DNA of 64,000 nt from G963708325 sp963708325 (GTDB taxonomy: Bacteria > Actinomycetota > Thermoleophilia > Solirubrobacterales > 70-9). The stretch is taken from positions 558,001 to 622,000 of the forward strand of contig OY970203.1 of assembly GCA_963708325.1 (NCBI GenBank). The letters run 5' to 3'. Positions within the stretch are counted from its first letter, which is position 1, and every line of letters starts with the position of its first letter. Positions 32,915 through 40,892 of this stretch are shown here, one piece after another. The notes under the pieces are model-generated. The model searched no databases. It was not told the origin of the DNA and saw nothing but the letters and a program-made list of their open reading frames with translations. Both the position numbers and the translations under genes were made by a program.

Positions 32915-33777
32915 AGGGCGAAGATAGCGGTGCAGATCACGCCGAAGACGATGCAGTAGATGCCGAACGGCGTCAGCGTGTTTGTCTCGAAGTAGCGCAG
33001 CAGGAACTTGACCGCGAAGAAGGTGGCGGCGGCCGCGCAGAGCCCGCCGACCAGGGCCGGACCTCGCACGCCGTTGCCCTGCGAGCCGAAGAGATCGGGC
33101 AGCTTGAGCACGGCCGCGGCGCCGATGATCGGGGTGGCGAGCAGGAAGGCGTAGCGGGCGGCGTCCTCGTTTGAAAGGCCGAACAGGAGGCCTCCCCCCA
33201 TCGTCACCCCGGAGCGCGAGATTCCCGGCACGAGGGCCGCTGCCTGGGCCGTGCCGACGCCGAACGCCTCGCGCCAGCGCAGGCGGGCGATTCGCGCGTC
33301 GGAGTCGCCCTTGTAGTCGCCGGGCCGCGGCGGCCGCCGCCGCAGCCGCTCGAAGATCAGCAGCAGGACCCCGTTGACGATCAGAAAGGCCGCCGCCGTC
33401 GCCGCCGAGGCGAACAGGCTGCGAAGCGGGTGCTCGAGCAGCAGACCGACCACGCCCGCCGGGATGGTCCCGACGACGAGCAGCCAGCCGAGCCGCGCAT
33501 CGGTGTCGTCATCGCGGATCTCGCGCTCGCGCAGCGAGCGGCCGAGGCCGCGAAAGATCCGCATCCAGTCCTTCCAGAAGAAGATGAACAGCACGATCGC
33601 GGTGGCGAGGTGCGTGGCGACGAGGAAGCTGAGAAAGAAGTCGTCGTTCTGGTGGATGTCCCAGCCGAGCAGGCGGGGAAGGACCACGCCGTGCCCGAGG
33701 CTGGAGATCGGGAACGGCTCCGCCACGCCCTGAACGAGGCCGAGGACCACCGCCTGGAAGTACGAGATCGGATGCAC
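32911..33777 (-). CDS. UppP/BacA paralogue with altered first motif
   Basis: A 288-residue membrane protein of the same family, coupled to the downstream uppP. Its second motif VPGISRSGVTM is intact, but the first reads GVAEPFPISSLGHGVV: proline replaces the residue after the glutamate, and SSL-GHG replaces SSS-GHL. The glutamate, serine pair and histidine remain. A distinct lipid-phosphatase specificity is possible. Confidence 0.92.
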   Translation of the reverse strand: MHPISYFQAVVLGLVQGVAEPFPISSLGHGVVLPRLLGWDIHQNDDFFLSFLVATHLATAIVLFIFFWKDWMRIFRGLGRSLREREIRDDDTDARLGWLLVVGTIPAGVVGLLLEHPLRSLFASAATAAAFLIVNGVLLLIFERLRRRPPRPGDYKGDSDARIARLRWREAFGVGTAQAAALVPGISRSGVTMGGGLLFGLSNEDAARYAFLLATPIIGAAAVLKLPDLFGSQGNGVRGPALVGGLCAAAATFFAVKFLLRYFETNTLTPFGIYCIVFGVICTAIFAL

Positions 33778-33790
33778 GCGGGTCCTCGGC

Positions 33791-34036
33791 TCAGCCCGAG
33801 CCGGCGGCGCTGCGCGGGCCGGTCGCGAACCAGGCGAAGACGAAGCAGCCGAGCGCGACGATCAGGGCGGCGAGCCCGTGCTTGACGTGGTGGTGGGTCG
33901 ATCCGGCCTCGTGGCCCGGGAAGAAGCTGGGAAGGGACTTGGCCGGGTCGGCCCAGTAGATCGCGCTAATCACCAGGAGGACCGCGCCGGCGAGGATCGC
34001 CCCTGCGACCAGGAGCCTGCGCTGGATCTGTGTCAT
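33791..34036 (-). CDS. Two-helix membrane protein with histidine-rich loop
   Basis: An 81-residue protein with two membrane helices and a loop FPGHEAGSTHHHVKHGLAAL that could bind metal. It lies 13 bases upstream of the UppP paralogue and is probably co-transcribed. I recall similar small proteins in other actinobacteria but no function. TAGTCT about 22 bases before the ATG is a possible -10. Confidence 0.7.
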   Translation of the reverse strand: MTQIQRRLLVAGAILAGAVLLVISAIYWADPAKSLPSFFPGHEAGSTHHHVKHGLAALIVALGCFVFAWFATGPRSAAGSG

Positions 34037-34104
34037 TCCGCCATGCCTGGGGCGGGGAGACTAGCGAACCCGGGCGCCCGGCCGGACCGGCGGCTGCGAC
34101 TCCC

Positions 34105-34650
34105 TCACTGGGAGCGCGCCAGGGCGGCCAGCTCGCGCCCGAGGTCCGCCAGCATCGGCAGGTCCGGATACGACTCGCGCAGCATCGCCAGCGTGCGCCC
34201 GTAGTGCTCGAGGCGGTCGGGCTCGATGCTGGCGCCCTCGGCGCGCAGCCTGCGCACCGTGGCCAGCTTGTCGGCGGCGTAGATCGCCGCGGCCTCGTCG
34301 CCCGCCGCGCGCACGCGTTCGCGGTGGTCGGCCTTGCGCGCCTTGTACGGCTCGATCGTCTCGTCCTCGGTGAGGGCCTCGACCAGCGCGCCGACCCGGT
34401 CGCCGAAGCGGCGGCGGATCTGCTCGGGGCCGATGCTCGTGTCCTCGACCACGTCGTGCAGGAGCGCGGCGGCGACCACGCTGTCGTCGTAGCCGGCGTC
34501 GGCGAGGATCCCGGCCGCCGCCACCGGATGGCCTATCGCGGTGTCGCCGCGACTGGCCGGCCCCTGGTGGGCGCTGCGGGCGGCCTCGTAGGCTCCCTCC
34601 AGCAGCGCGGAGCCGCGTGCGAATACGGGGATCTCGGCGGAGGCTGTCAT
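34105..34650 (-). CDS. HD-domain hydrolase, (p)ppGpp hydrolase-like
   Basis: A 181-residue HD protein of the RelA/SpoT hydrolase type. Metal ligands appear in IGHPVAAAGIL, VVAAALLHDVVEDTS and AIYAADKLATV. It is a stand-alone hydrolase like MESH1 and the second such gene in the window, after 16771-17439. TAGGCT (complement of 34660-34665) lies nine bases before the ATG. Confidence 0.85.
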   Translation of the reverse strand: MTASAEIPVFARGSALLEGAYEAARSAHQGPASRGDTAIGHPVAAAGILADAGYDDSVVAAALLHDVVEDTSIGPEQIRRRFGDRVGALVEALTEDETIEPYKARKADHRERVRAAGDEAAAIYAADKLATVRRLRAEGASIEPDRLEHYGRTLAMLRESYPDLPMLADLGRELAALARSQ

Positions 34651-34659
34651 GCGGCGAGA

Positions 34660-34665
34660 AGCCTA
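34660..34665 (-). promoter_or_regulatory. -10-like TAGGCT for HD hydrolase
   Basis: TAGGCT on the minus strand, nine bases before the ATG at 34650. Confidence 0.4.
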
Positions 34666-34685
34666 AACGCTCCCGGTCGCTTCAC

Positions 34686-34691
34686 TAGTGT
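34686..34691 (+). promoter_or_regulatory. -10-like TAGTGT for DUF6328 gene
   Basis: TAGTGT seven bases before the ATG at 34699; the divergent HD gene has its own hexamer 20 bases away. Confidence 0.5.
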
Positions 34692-34698
34692 CCGCGGC

Positions 34699-35196
34699 AT
34701 GGACGAGGGCGACTATTCGCACGGCGACACCGGGCGCCACGAGACGCCGAAGGAGCGGCTCGACCGCAACCTCGCCGAGCTGCTCCAGGAGCTGCGGGTG
34801 GCGCTGCCCGGCGTGCAGGTCCTGTTCGCCTTCCTGCTCATCCTCCCGTTCAGCCAGCGCTTCGACCAGGTTTCGCCATTCCAGAAGGACGTCTACTTCG
34901 TCACGCTGCTGCTCACCGCGGCATCAGCGGTGCTGTTGATCTCTCCGACCGTCCATCACAGGCTGCAATTCCGAATGGACCTGAAGGAGGAGATCGTCCG
35001 CGACGCCCACCGCAGCGCGATCGCCGGCCAGGCGTTCCTGGCGGCGGCGATGGTCGGCGTGGTGCTGCTGATCACCGACTTCCTCTACGGCCCCGCGCTG
35101 ACGATCGTCACGACCGCCGCGACGGCGGCCGCGTTCGCCTGGTTCTGGTACCTGGTCCCGCTGCGCCGGTTCCGCGACCGTGGCTCCTCGCGTTGA
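34699..35196 (+). CDS. DUF6328-type membrane protein
   Basis: A 165-residue protein with a charged N-terminus (about 40 residues, including KERLDRNLAELLQELRVALP) followed by four membrane helices. LLQELRVALPGVQVLFAFLL and PFSQRF are the family-like core. Function unknown. Leaderless start supported by TAGTGT. Confidence 0.75.
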   Translation: MDEGDYSHGDTGRHETPKERLDRNLAELLQELRVALPGVQVLFAFLLILPFSQRFDQVSPFQKDVYFVTLLLTAASAVLLISPTVHHRLQFRMDLKEEIVRDAHRSAIAGQAFLAAAMVGVVLLITDFLYGPALTIVTTAATAAAFAWFWYLVPLRRFRDRGSSR

Positions 35197-35218
35197 GGGT
35201 CGCGCGGGGTCGCTGCGT

Positions 35219-35224
35219 TAGAGT
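35219..35224 (+). promoter_or_regulatory. -10-like TAGAGT for small secreted/membrane gene
   Basis: TAGAGT seven bases before the GTG at 35232. Confidence 0.5.
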
Positions 35225-35231
35225 CCGGGGC

Positions 35232-35483
35232 GTGAGGCCCGCCAAGCGACTGATCGCCGCGTTCGCCCTCGCAGCCGCCGCCCTGCTCGCCTACGCGCCG
35301 GGCGCGATGGCGGCGGACGGAATCGGGCTGTGGGGCCGCGCCGACGACAAGGTGGTCACCTTCTTCGGCTTCGCGATCATGGGCTTCTTCACGATCCTGG
35401 TGATCACCCTCTCGCTGATTCAGATCCGCCTGGAGAACCGCCGCGAGCGGATCCAGCAGGACCTGGAACGCCTCCGCCGCTAG
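35232..35483 (+). CDS. Small membrane protein with signal peptide
   Basis: An 83-residue protein: a cleavable-looking signal (ending GAMAADG, about residue 27), a short polar part, one membrane helix (FFGFAIMGFFTILVITLSL) and a basic coiled tail ENRRERIQQDLERLRR. The start at GTG 35232 is set by TAGAGT seven bases upstream. Its TAG stop is inside the left target duplication of IS copy 2. Confidence 0.65.
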   Translation: MRPAKRLIAAFALAAAALLAYAPGAMAADGIGLWGRADDKVVTFFGFAIMGFFTILVITLSLIQIRLENRRERIQQDLERLRR

Positions 35484-35484
35484 C
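35479..35484. repeat. Left target-site duplication of IS copy 2 (GCTAGC)
   Basis: GCTAGC before the IS left end, repeated at 36545-36550. It contains the stop codon of the preceding gene. Confidence 0.9.
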
Positions 35485-36544
35485 TGAACCGCCCACACAC
35501 GTTGTGAACGGCTGAAAAGCCATCCGGGCCCACCCAGAGGCTTGTGGTGCCTAAGCCACGACCTCAGGAGGACCCGGATGAAGGTTCACGCTAACGCTGC
35601 TCTCGGACCGGCAGGAAGGCTCGCGCTGGTCAAAGCGATCGAGTCGGGGATGACGCAGAAGGCGGCGGCCGCCGCCTTCTGCGTGGCGCCGGCCACCGCG
35701 CACCGCTGGTGGCACCGCTGGCTGGGGGCCAGCGAGGCCGAGCGTCGCAATGACAGCTGGATCGCGGATCGCTCCTCGCGCCCCCATCGCCAGCCCCGCC
35801 GCCTCTCGGCCGCCCAGGAGGAGCCGATCCTGCGCGCTCGCCGCGAGACCGGCCTGGGCCCTGGACGGCTCGCCGGGATCTGCAGACGGGCGCGCTCGAC
35901 GATCTGGAAGGTGCTCGCCCGACACGGCCTGTCGCGCCGGCGTCGGGGACAAAGGCAAAGCTCTAAGCGCTATGAGTGGTCTCGGCCGGGGGCGCTGCTT
36001 CACGTCGACATGGCCCAGCTGGCGCGGTTTGGCCGCCCCGGCCACGCCGTGACACAGGATCGCCACAGCAGCGGCGCCGAGAAGCGCGTCGGCTGGGGCT
36101 ATGTCTATCTGCACGTCGTGATCGACGACCGCAGCCGCTACGTCTACCTAGAGCAGCACCAGGCAAAGGACGGCGTCACCGCGGCGGCGGTTCTCGAGCG
36201 GGCGATCGCCCACTTCGGCGAGCTAGGCATGGACTCACCGGAGGCGGTGATGTCAGACAACGCCTTTGCCTACTGCAACTCTCGGGCGTTTCGGGCCGTG
36301 CTCGAGCGCCACCGCGCCCGCCACATCCGCACCCCGGCCTACACGCCGCGCTGGAACGGCAAGGTGGAGCGCTTCATCAGAACGCTCAAGGAGGAGTGGG
36401 CCTACGCGCATGCCTGGCCCAGCTCTCAGCAGCGCTCACGCGCTCTGGGATCCTTCCTTCGCTACTACAACCGGCGAAGGCCTCACAGCTCTTTGGGGGA
36501 CCGGCCGCCGATCGGCCGCGTTCTCAACGTCCGTGGGCAGCACA
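35485..36544 (+). mobile_element. IS481-family insertion sequence, copy 2
   Basis: 1060 bp, same ends and orientation as copy 1 and identical to it apart from one base I could find. It is flanked by a different 6-bp duplication, GCTAGC, so the two copies result from separate insertions. Near-identity implies recent transposition. Confidence 0.95.
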
Positions 36545-36549
36545 GCTAG
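35578..36549 (+). CDS. IS481-family transposase, copy 2
   Basis: Same 323-residue transposase as at 17534-18505, except that the last residue is serine instead of threonine because the final codon (AGC) and the TAG stop are made by the GCTAGC target. The DDE core and helix-turn-helix motifs are intact, so it should be active. Confidence 0.94.
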   Translation: MKVHANAALGPAGRLALVKAIESGMTQKAAAAAFCVAPATAHRWWHRWLGASEAERRNDSWIADRSSRPHRQPRRLSAAQEEPILRARRETGLGPGRLAGICRRARSTIWKVLARHGLSRRRRGQRQSSKRYEWSRPGALLHVDMAQLARFGRPGHAVTQDRHSSGAEKRVGWGYVYLHVVIDDRSRYVYLEQHQAKDGVTAAAVLERAIAHFGELGMDSPEAVMSDNAFAYCNSRAFRAVLERHRARHIRTPAYTPRWNGKVERFIRTLKEEWAYAHAWPSSQQRSRALGSFLRYYNRRRPHSSLGDRPPIGRVLNVRGQHS

Positions 36550-36550
36550 C
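36545..36550. repeat. Right target-site duplication of IS copy 2 (GCTAGC)
   Basis: GCTAGC repeated from 35479-35484, supplying the transposase stop. Confidence 0.9.
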
Positions 36551-36554
36551 TAGC

Positions 36555-36628
36555 GGCGGGCCGCGGGCGTCCGGCCGCGGCAAGTCAAAGGGGTCGTCGC
36601 AGCCGCGGTCGGATGTCCGCGGCCCGCC
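36555..36628. repeat. Long-range inverted repeat after IS copy 2
   Basis: GGCGGGCCGCGG (36555-36566) is the exact reverse complement of 36617-36628, with 50 bases between. It may be the original terminator of the gene at 35232, now cut off by the IS, or that of the converging HD gene. Confidence 0.35.
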
Positions 36629-36641
36629 ATCGGCGAGCGAC

Positions 36642-37508
36642 TCACAGCCGCAGGTCGGGCATCAGACGCTTCTCCGCCTCGCCCTTGACGTGGGCGACCA
36701 CCTCGACGTGCGACTCCAGAGGGGTGCCGCGCAGCTTGGTCGCCAGCAGGTCGTCGACCTGGAAGACGCCGGCGGAGTTGTTCAGCTCGACCTCGACGCG
36801 AATCGCCCGCTCCTCGCCGGCGCTTATCCGCACCTCGTCCACGGCCGCCGCCGAGAGCGAATGGATGCCGACCTGGCCCGACTCGACCGGGAGGCGGGAA
36901 CGGCCCTGGGCCATGTCGAGGGCGTCGGCGACGCGAACGACGCCTGCCTCGATCGTGTAGGGGTCGCCGCTGCGCCGGTGGCCGATGATCGCGTGCATCG
37001 CCTCCGCCCCCACCACGGTGCGCTCGGGCTCCTCGTAGACGCCCCCGAGCAGCTCGTCGAGCTGCCCCGCCACCAGGAACAGGCTGTAGGCCTCGTGGTC
37101 GGTGCGATGGATCGACATGCCGGCATCGTGCAGGGCGGCCCCGGCGGCGACCACGACCTCGGCGTCGCGCCTGTCCATGCCGTGGTCACTGACCATCGCC
37201 GGCTCGATCCCGGCCTTCGCCAACAGCCGGAGCAGTCGCAGGGCGATGTTGACGACGATCTGGAAGTGCACCCAGGAGTGATCGGACATCCCCAACCGCT
37301 CCGAGGTGACCTGCGACATGTACCACCAGGCGCGCACGCGGGAATCGGAGTTGAGCGCCTCGAGGAAGGCCTCCAGCCTGCGGTTGCCTCGGGTCGGGGC
37401 GCGAATCCGCGCCTCGGCGACGGCGTCGTGCAGGCTTCGCCGGCGCGCCTGAGCGGCGTCCGGGGCCGGAACCGCCTCGCCGGAACCGGATTCGGCGCCA
37501 GCGGTCAC
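36642..37508 (-). CDS. HD-domain metal-dependent phosphohydrolase
   Basis: A 288-residue protein. The HD motifs are SDHSWVHFQIVVNIALRLL, AAGAALHDAGMSIHRTDHE and VVRVADALDMAQGRSRLP. The C-terminal 90 residues form a separate beta-rich part. It is not of the RelA/SpoT kind. The start is GTG 37508; TAGTCT about 70 bases upstream could be its -10. Substrate unknown. Confidence 0.8.
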   Translation of the reverse strand: MTAGAESGSGEAVPAPDAAQARRRSLHDAVAEARIRAPTRGNRRLEAFLEALNSDSRVRAWWYMSQVTSERLGMSDHSWVHFQIVVNIALRLLRLLAKAGIEPAMVSDHGMDRRDAEVVVAAGAALHDAGMSIHRTDHEAYSLFLVAGQLDELLGGVYEEPERTVVGAEAMHAIIGHRRSGDPYTIEAGVVRVADALDMAQGRSRLPVESGQVGIHSLSAAAVDEVRISAGEERAIRVEVELNNSAGVFQVDDLLATKLRGTPLESHVEVVAHVKGEAEKRLMPDLRL

Positions 37509-37620
37509 GCCTGGCTGCCGCCGGGGGGCCGACGGGATCTGTCGCTCGCTTCGCTGGGCACGATTTCCGCCGACGACGAGACTAACCTAGCCGTCGGTGC
37601 CTGCCGATAAGAGTGGTGAC

Positions 37621-37776
37621 ATGACCCAGTGTCCCCACACCGGGCTCACCATTCCCGAGTGCTGCTGCCAAACGTGCCTGGAGCGCCAGCTGGCGGCCTT
37701 CACACCGCGGCCCGCGAAACGGCCGCGTCGCCTGCGCGCGCGCCTGTGGCGGGCCACCAGCCGCCGCGCGGCCTGA
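37621..37776 (+). CDS. Cysteine-rich mini-protein (51 aa)
   Basis: A small frame with a tight cysteine/histidine cluster at the N-terminus, QCPHTGLTIPECCCQTCLERQ minus its last residues, which could bind zinc or a metal cluster, followed by a very basic arginine-rich tail ending RRAA. No Shine-Dalgarno is obvious. It ends seven bases before the converging YjbQ gene. The five clustered cysteines make it more than a random frame, but the call is moderate. Confidence 0.45.
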   Translation: MTQCPHTGLTIPECCCQTCLERQLAAFTPRPAKRPRRLRARLWRATSRRAA

Positions 37777-37782
37777 CCGTCC

Positions 37783-38244
37783 TCACTCGCCGATCAGCTT
37801 GATCACCAGCCGCTTCGGCCGGCGCCCGTCGAACTCGCAGTAGAAGACCTGCTGCCAGGGGCCGAGGTCCAGCCGGCCCTCGGTGATCGCCAGGATCGCC
37901 TGATGGTGGACCAGCAGGTTCTTCAGGTGGGCGTCGCCGTTGTCCTCGCCGCCGCGATGGTGGCGGTAGTCGCCCCCCTCCGGCAGCAGCGCCGCGGCGA
38001 CTTCGTTGGCGGGCTCGGCCCAGCTCGGCGGCGCCAGCTTGTCCAGCCATTCGATCGCGTCGGCGTGGATGCCGGGCTCGTCGTCGTTCACCCACACCCC
38101 CGCGGTGATGTGCATCGCCGAGACCAGCGCCAGGCCCTCGGCGATCCCGGACTCGTCGACGGCCGCCTGGACGTCGCCGGTGATCCGCACCAGCTCGCGG
38201 CGCTCGTCGGTCTCGAAGGTCATGTAGGCGGTGTGGGATCTCAT
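37783..38244 (-). CDS. YjbQ/UPF0047 family protein
   Basis: A 153-residue protein of the YjbQ family. Conserved residues lie in GLALVSAMHITAGVWVNDDE, GGDYRHHRGGEDNGDAHLKN and WQQVFYCEFDG. Some members have weak thiamine-phosphate synthase activity; the true role is unknown. The ATG at 38244 follows AAAGGAG at good spacing. Confidence 0.9.
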   Translation of the reverse strand: MRSHTAYMTFETDERRELVRITGDVQAAVDESGIAEGLALVSAMHITAGVWVNDDEPGIHADAIEWLDKLAPPSWAEPANEVAAALLPEGGDYRHHRGGEDNGDAHLKNLLVHHQAILAITEGRLDLGPWQQVFYCEFDGRRPKRLVIKLIGE

Positions 38245-38293
38245 CTGCGGCTCCTTTCGAGCGGGGCGGGAGTTGGGGCGAGATCGGCACGGA

Positions 38294-38299
38294 TAGCAT
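38294..38299 (+). promoter_or_regulatory. -10-like TAGCAT deciding an enoyl-CoA hydratase start
   Basis: TAGCAT lies seven bases before GTG 38307. The ATG at 38298 overlaps the hexamer itself, so the GTG is the better start. Confidence 0.45.
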
Positions 38300-38306
38300 G
38301 GCGGCG

Positions 38307-39029
38307 GTGGAGGGGCTGCTGTCGATCGAGCGGCAGGACGGCGTCGCGATGGTCACGCTTCAGCGACCGGAGAAGCGCAACGCCCTTTCGATCGAGCTGC
38401 GCGTCGAGCTCGCCGAATGCTTCGGGGCGCTGGCCGACGACGACGAGGTCGGCTGCGTCGTCCTCACCGGCGCCGGCCCGGCGTTCTGCGCCGGGATGGA
38501 CCTCGGCCAGTTCGGCGGCGACCGCGAGCACAAGCGGCGGCTCGTCGCGACCAGCACCGGCGCGTTTGCCGCCGTCGGCAGCTGCCCGAAGCCGGTGGTC
38601 GCGGCCGTCAACGGGCCGGCGCTGGCCGGCGGCTTCGCACTGGCCCTGCTCTGCGACGTCCGCATCGCCTCCGCCGAAGCCAGGTTCGGCTTCCCCGAGG
38701 TGCCGAGGGGGATCCCCGCCAGCTACGCGTCGGCGCGCTCGGCGCTGCCGGCGGGAACGTCGGCCGACCTCGCCTTCACCGGCAGGGAGATCGACGCGGC
38801 AGCGGCGCTGCGGCTGGGCGTCGTCAGCGAGGTGGTCCCGGGCGACGGGCTTCGCGAGCGGGCGCTGGAGCTGTCCGCGAGGATCGCCGCGATGCCCGCC
38901 GGGGCCGCGCTCGAGACGAAGCGCCGCATCCTGCTCGAGCGGGAGCGCCTCTGGGCCTTCCTGTTCGACGAGGAGGAGCGGGTCTTCAAGCGGGCGCTGC
39001 TGGGCGAGGACCCCGACGAGGCAGCCTGA
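38307..39029 (+). CDS. Enoyl-CoA hydratase/isomerase family protein
   Basis: A 240-residue crotonase. Oxyanion-hole motifs are VVLTGAGPAFCAGMDLGQF and AAVNGPALAGGFALALLCD; FPEVPRGIPASY holds a likely catalytic glutamate. It is monocistronic and faces the SpoIIM-like gene. The second crotonase in the window, after 6674-7525, it shares only family-level similarity with it. Confidence 0.9.
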   Translation: MEGLLSIERQDGVAMVTLQRPEKRNALSIELRVELAECFGALADDDEVGCVVLTGAGPAFCAGMDLGQFGGDREHKRRLVATSTGAFAAVGSCPKPVVAAVNGPALAGGFALALLCDVRIASAEARFGFPEVPRGIPASYASARSALPAGTSADLAFTGREIDAAAALRLGVVSEVVPGDGLRERALELSARIAAMPAGAALETKRRILLERERLWAFLFDEEERVFKRALLGEDPDEAA

Positions 39030-39048
39030 GCCGCCGCCCGAATTCGGG

Positions 39049-39756
39049 TCAGTACAGGGGCGACGTGGCCGCGAGCAGGTGCGGCCAGACGTAGACCTCG
39101 ACGAACGCGGCGATCACCAGCACCGGCACGGCGAGCGCCACCGTCGCGAAGGTCGCCGCGAGCAGGTCCTGCCACTGGTCGCGACGGCTCGCCAGCAGCC
39201 AGGCGGCCAGCGGCAGAAAGAGGGCGATCAGCTCGGGCACGGCGTGCGGCAGCAGGGTGAGGATCAGCTCGCCGCGGGAGACGTCGAGCTGGGCGGCGAC
39301 GGTCGATGCCTGGCCGCCGAGCACCAGGGCCTGGGTGACGAGCGAGAAGCAGGTGACCGCGACCACGATCCCGATTGCGATCGGCCCCGCCTCCTCGTGA
39401 ACGCGCCGGGACAGCCCGGAGCGCCGCGCCGCCGAGTGGTGGAGGGAGCTGCCGGCGATGAAGCCGGCGACGCAGGCGGTCGCGTGCAGCGCCAGCACCA
39501 GCGAGTTGCGGTAGAGCACGCCGGCGACGTTGGCGAGGCCGGTGGAGGCGTTCAGGCCGGGAAGCGCCAGCGGCGTCGGGTCGGGGGCGGAGAGCAGGGA
39601 AACGACGAAGACGGCCGTGAGCAGCGCCGCCGCCACGATCGTGGCGGCCCCCAGCCAGCCGCGCAACACCGGCCACGGATCGCGGTTCCAGGCGCTCAGC
39701 GCCGCCCGCGTGTCGCGCATCCCCTGCACGAGGACGAGGTCGTTCACCGTGGCCAT
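39049..39756 (-). CDS. SpoIIM-like (DUF95) membrane protein
   Basis: A 235-residue membrane protein with about six helices. LLPHAVPELIALFLPLAAWLL resembles the conserved HGxxE-like helix of the SpoIIM/DUF95 family, and NSLVLALHATACVAGFIAG fits as well. In non-sporulating actinobacteria the role is unknown. Start at GTG or ATG near 39756 without a clear ribosome site. Confidence 0.65.
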   Translation of the reverse strand: MATVNDLVLVQGMRDTRAALSAWNRDPWPVLRGWLGAATIVAAALLTAVFVVSLLSAPDPTPLALPGLNASTGLANVAGVLYRNSLVLALHATACVAGFIAGSSLHHSAARRSGLSRRVHEEAGPIAIGIVVAVTCFSLVTQALVLGGQASTVAAQLDVSRGELILTLLPHAVPELIALFLPLAAWLLASRRDQWQDLLAATFATVALAVPVLVIAAFVEVYVWPHLLAATSPLY

Positions 39757-39853
39757 GCACCACTGATCGGCATTCGGGCTGCCCGGCCAAAGCCCCGCTT
39801 CGCGGCGGCCGCCGACGGGTATGGGAACGGGACAAGCGAAACAGGAGGAACAG

Positions 39854-40366
39854 ATGCCATCGACCGCCAGCGCAGGCGAGGGGATCCTCGCCGACGAGAA
39901 CGCCGACGCCCGCCAGGAGGTGATCGCGCTGCTCGAGCGCGCCTACTGGATGGAGATCGAGACGGTGATGAGCTACATCGCCAACTCGATCAACCCCGAC
40001 GGCGTCCGGGCGCAGGAGATCAAGGAATCGCTGGAGGCCGACGTGGACGAGGAGCTGGGCCATGCCCGGCGGTTCGCCGAGCGGATCAAGGAGCTGTACG
40101 GAGTGGTCCCGGGATCGGAGGGTTTCGCCGCCGAGCAGTCGTTCCTGCAGCCGCCCGACCAGCAGGTCGACGTCGTCCACGTGATTCGCGGCGTGATCGA
40201 GGCCGAGACCGGCGCGATCGAGCACTACACGAGGATCATCGAGGCGACCGAGGGCGTGGACCCGGTCACCCAGGACATGGTGATCGAGATCCTCCACGAC
40301 GAGCAGGGCCACCGCCGCCTGTTCGAGGGCTTTCTGCGCGAGTACGAGGCCGAGGGCCTGGCCTGA
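39854..40366 (+). CDS. Ferritin-like diiron protein
   Basis: A 170-residue four-helix bundle. Four helices carry the E and ExxH ligands: YWMEIETVMSY, DVDEELGHARRFAERI, IEAETGAIEHYTRII and EILHDEQGHRRLFEGF. Iron storage or peroxide detoxification is likely, though the exact subfamily is not settled. The ATG at 39854 follows AGGAGG by five bases. Confidence 0.87.
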   Translation: MPSTASAGEGILADENADARQEVIALLERAYWMEIETVMSYIANSINPDGVRAQEIKESLEADVDEELGHARRFAERIKELYGVVPGSEGFAAEQSFLQPPDQQVDVVHVIRGVIEAETGAIEHYTRIIEATEGVDPVTQDMVIEILHDEQGHRRLFEGFLREYEAEGLA

Positions 40367-40387
40367 ATCATCCAGGGGCGTGGGAAG

Positions 40388-40419
40388 CGAGACGGGCCGG
40401 CGAACGCCGGCCCGTCTCG
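40388..40419. terminator. Hairpin between convergent genes
   Basis: A perfect 14-bp stem (CGAGACGGGCCGGC and its complement) with loop GAAC, lying between the converging ferritin-like and rpf genes. It has no U-run on either side. Confidence 0.55.
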
Positions 40420-40439
40420 TGTCTCAGCTCTTCCGAGCC

Positions 40440-40892
40440 CTAGCCGCAGACGGGCCAGGGGCTGGATCCGCTGCGCTCGTAGAGCAGGGCGGCGCGGTAG
40501 TCCTGCTCGGCGGCCGGCGCCGCCGCCGGGTCGCCGCTGCCGCCGACCGATGCCCAGGTGCCGTAGTCGAACTGGAACTTGCCCCGGTAGGTGCCGGAGG
40601 CATCGACCGCGGTCGGGTCGCCGCCCGACTCGCAGGCGGCGATCGTGTCGAGCGTGGACTGGCTGACCCCGGCCGGCAGCGTCCACTGCGACCGCTTCTG
40701 CTCGCGGCGCTGGGTGCGCCGCCTGCTGCGTTCGCGCGCCGCCCGGTGCTTGTGGTTGTGAATCGAGCGGCCGAGCCTGTCGGCCGGGCGCTCGAGGAAT
40801 CCGAGCTGACCGGCCGCGGCGGCCGTGGCCGCCATTCCGGATGCTGCGATGAGCGCGATCGCCATCGCGGCGACGAACCTTCTCGCGTGCAC
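40440..40892 (-). CDS. rpf: Resuscitation-promoting factor-like transglycosylase
   Basis: A 150-residue secreted protein: signal peptide ending near AATAAAAG (about residue 27), a basic linker rich in arginine (about 45-70), and a C-terminal Rpf domain with catalytic glutamate in IAACESGGDPTAV, then GTYRGKFQFDYGTWASVGG and a final cysteine that can pair with it. Rpf enzymes cleave peptidoglycan and wake dormant cells. The GTG start has GGAGGTGG upstream. A perfect CRP-type site lies about 210 bases upstream. Confidence 0.92.
   Translation of the reverse strand: MHARRFVAAMAIALIAASGMAATAAAAGQLGFLERPADRLGRSIHNHKHRAARERSRRRTQRREQKRSQWTLPAGVSQSTLDTIAACESGGDPTAVDASGTYRGKFQFDYGTWASVGGSGDPAAAPAAEQDYRAALLYERSGSSPWPVCG

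Noticed and set aside
17441..36544. A composite transposon bounded by the two IS copies
   Set aside because: The copies have different target duplications and the 17 kb between them is core phosphate metabolism with the same composition as the surroundings.
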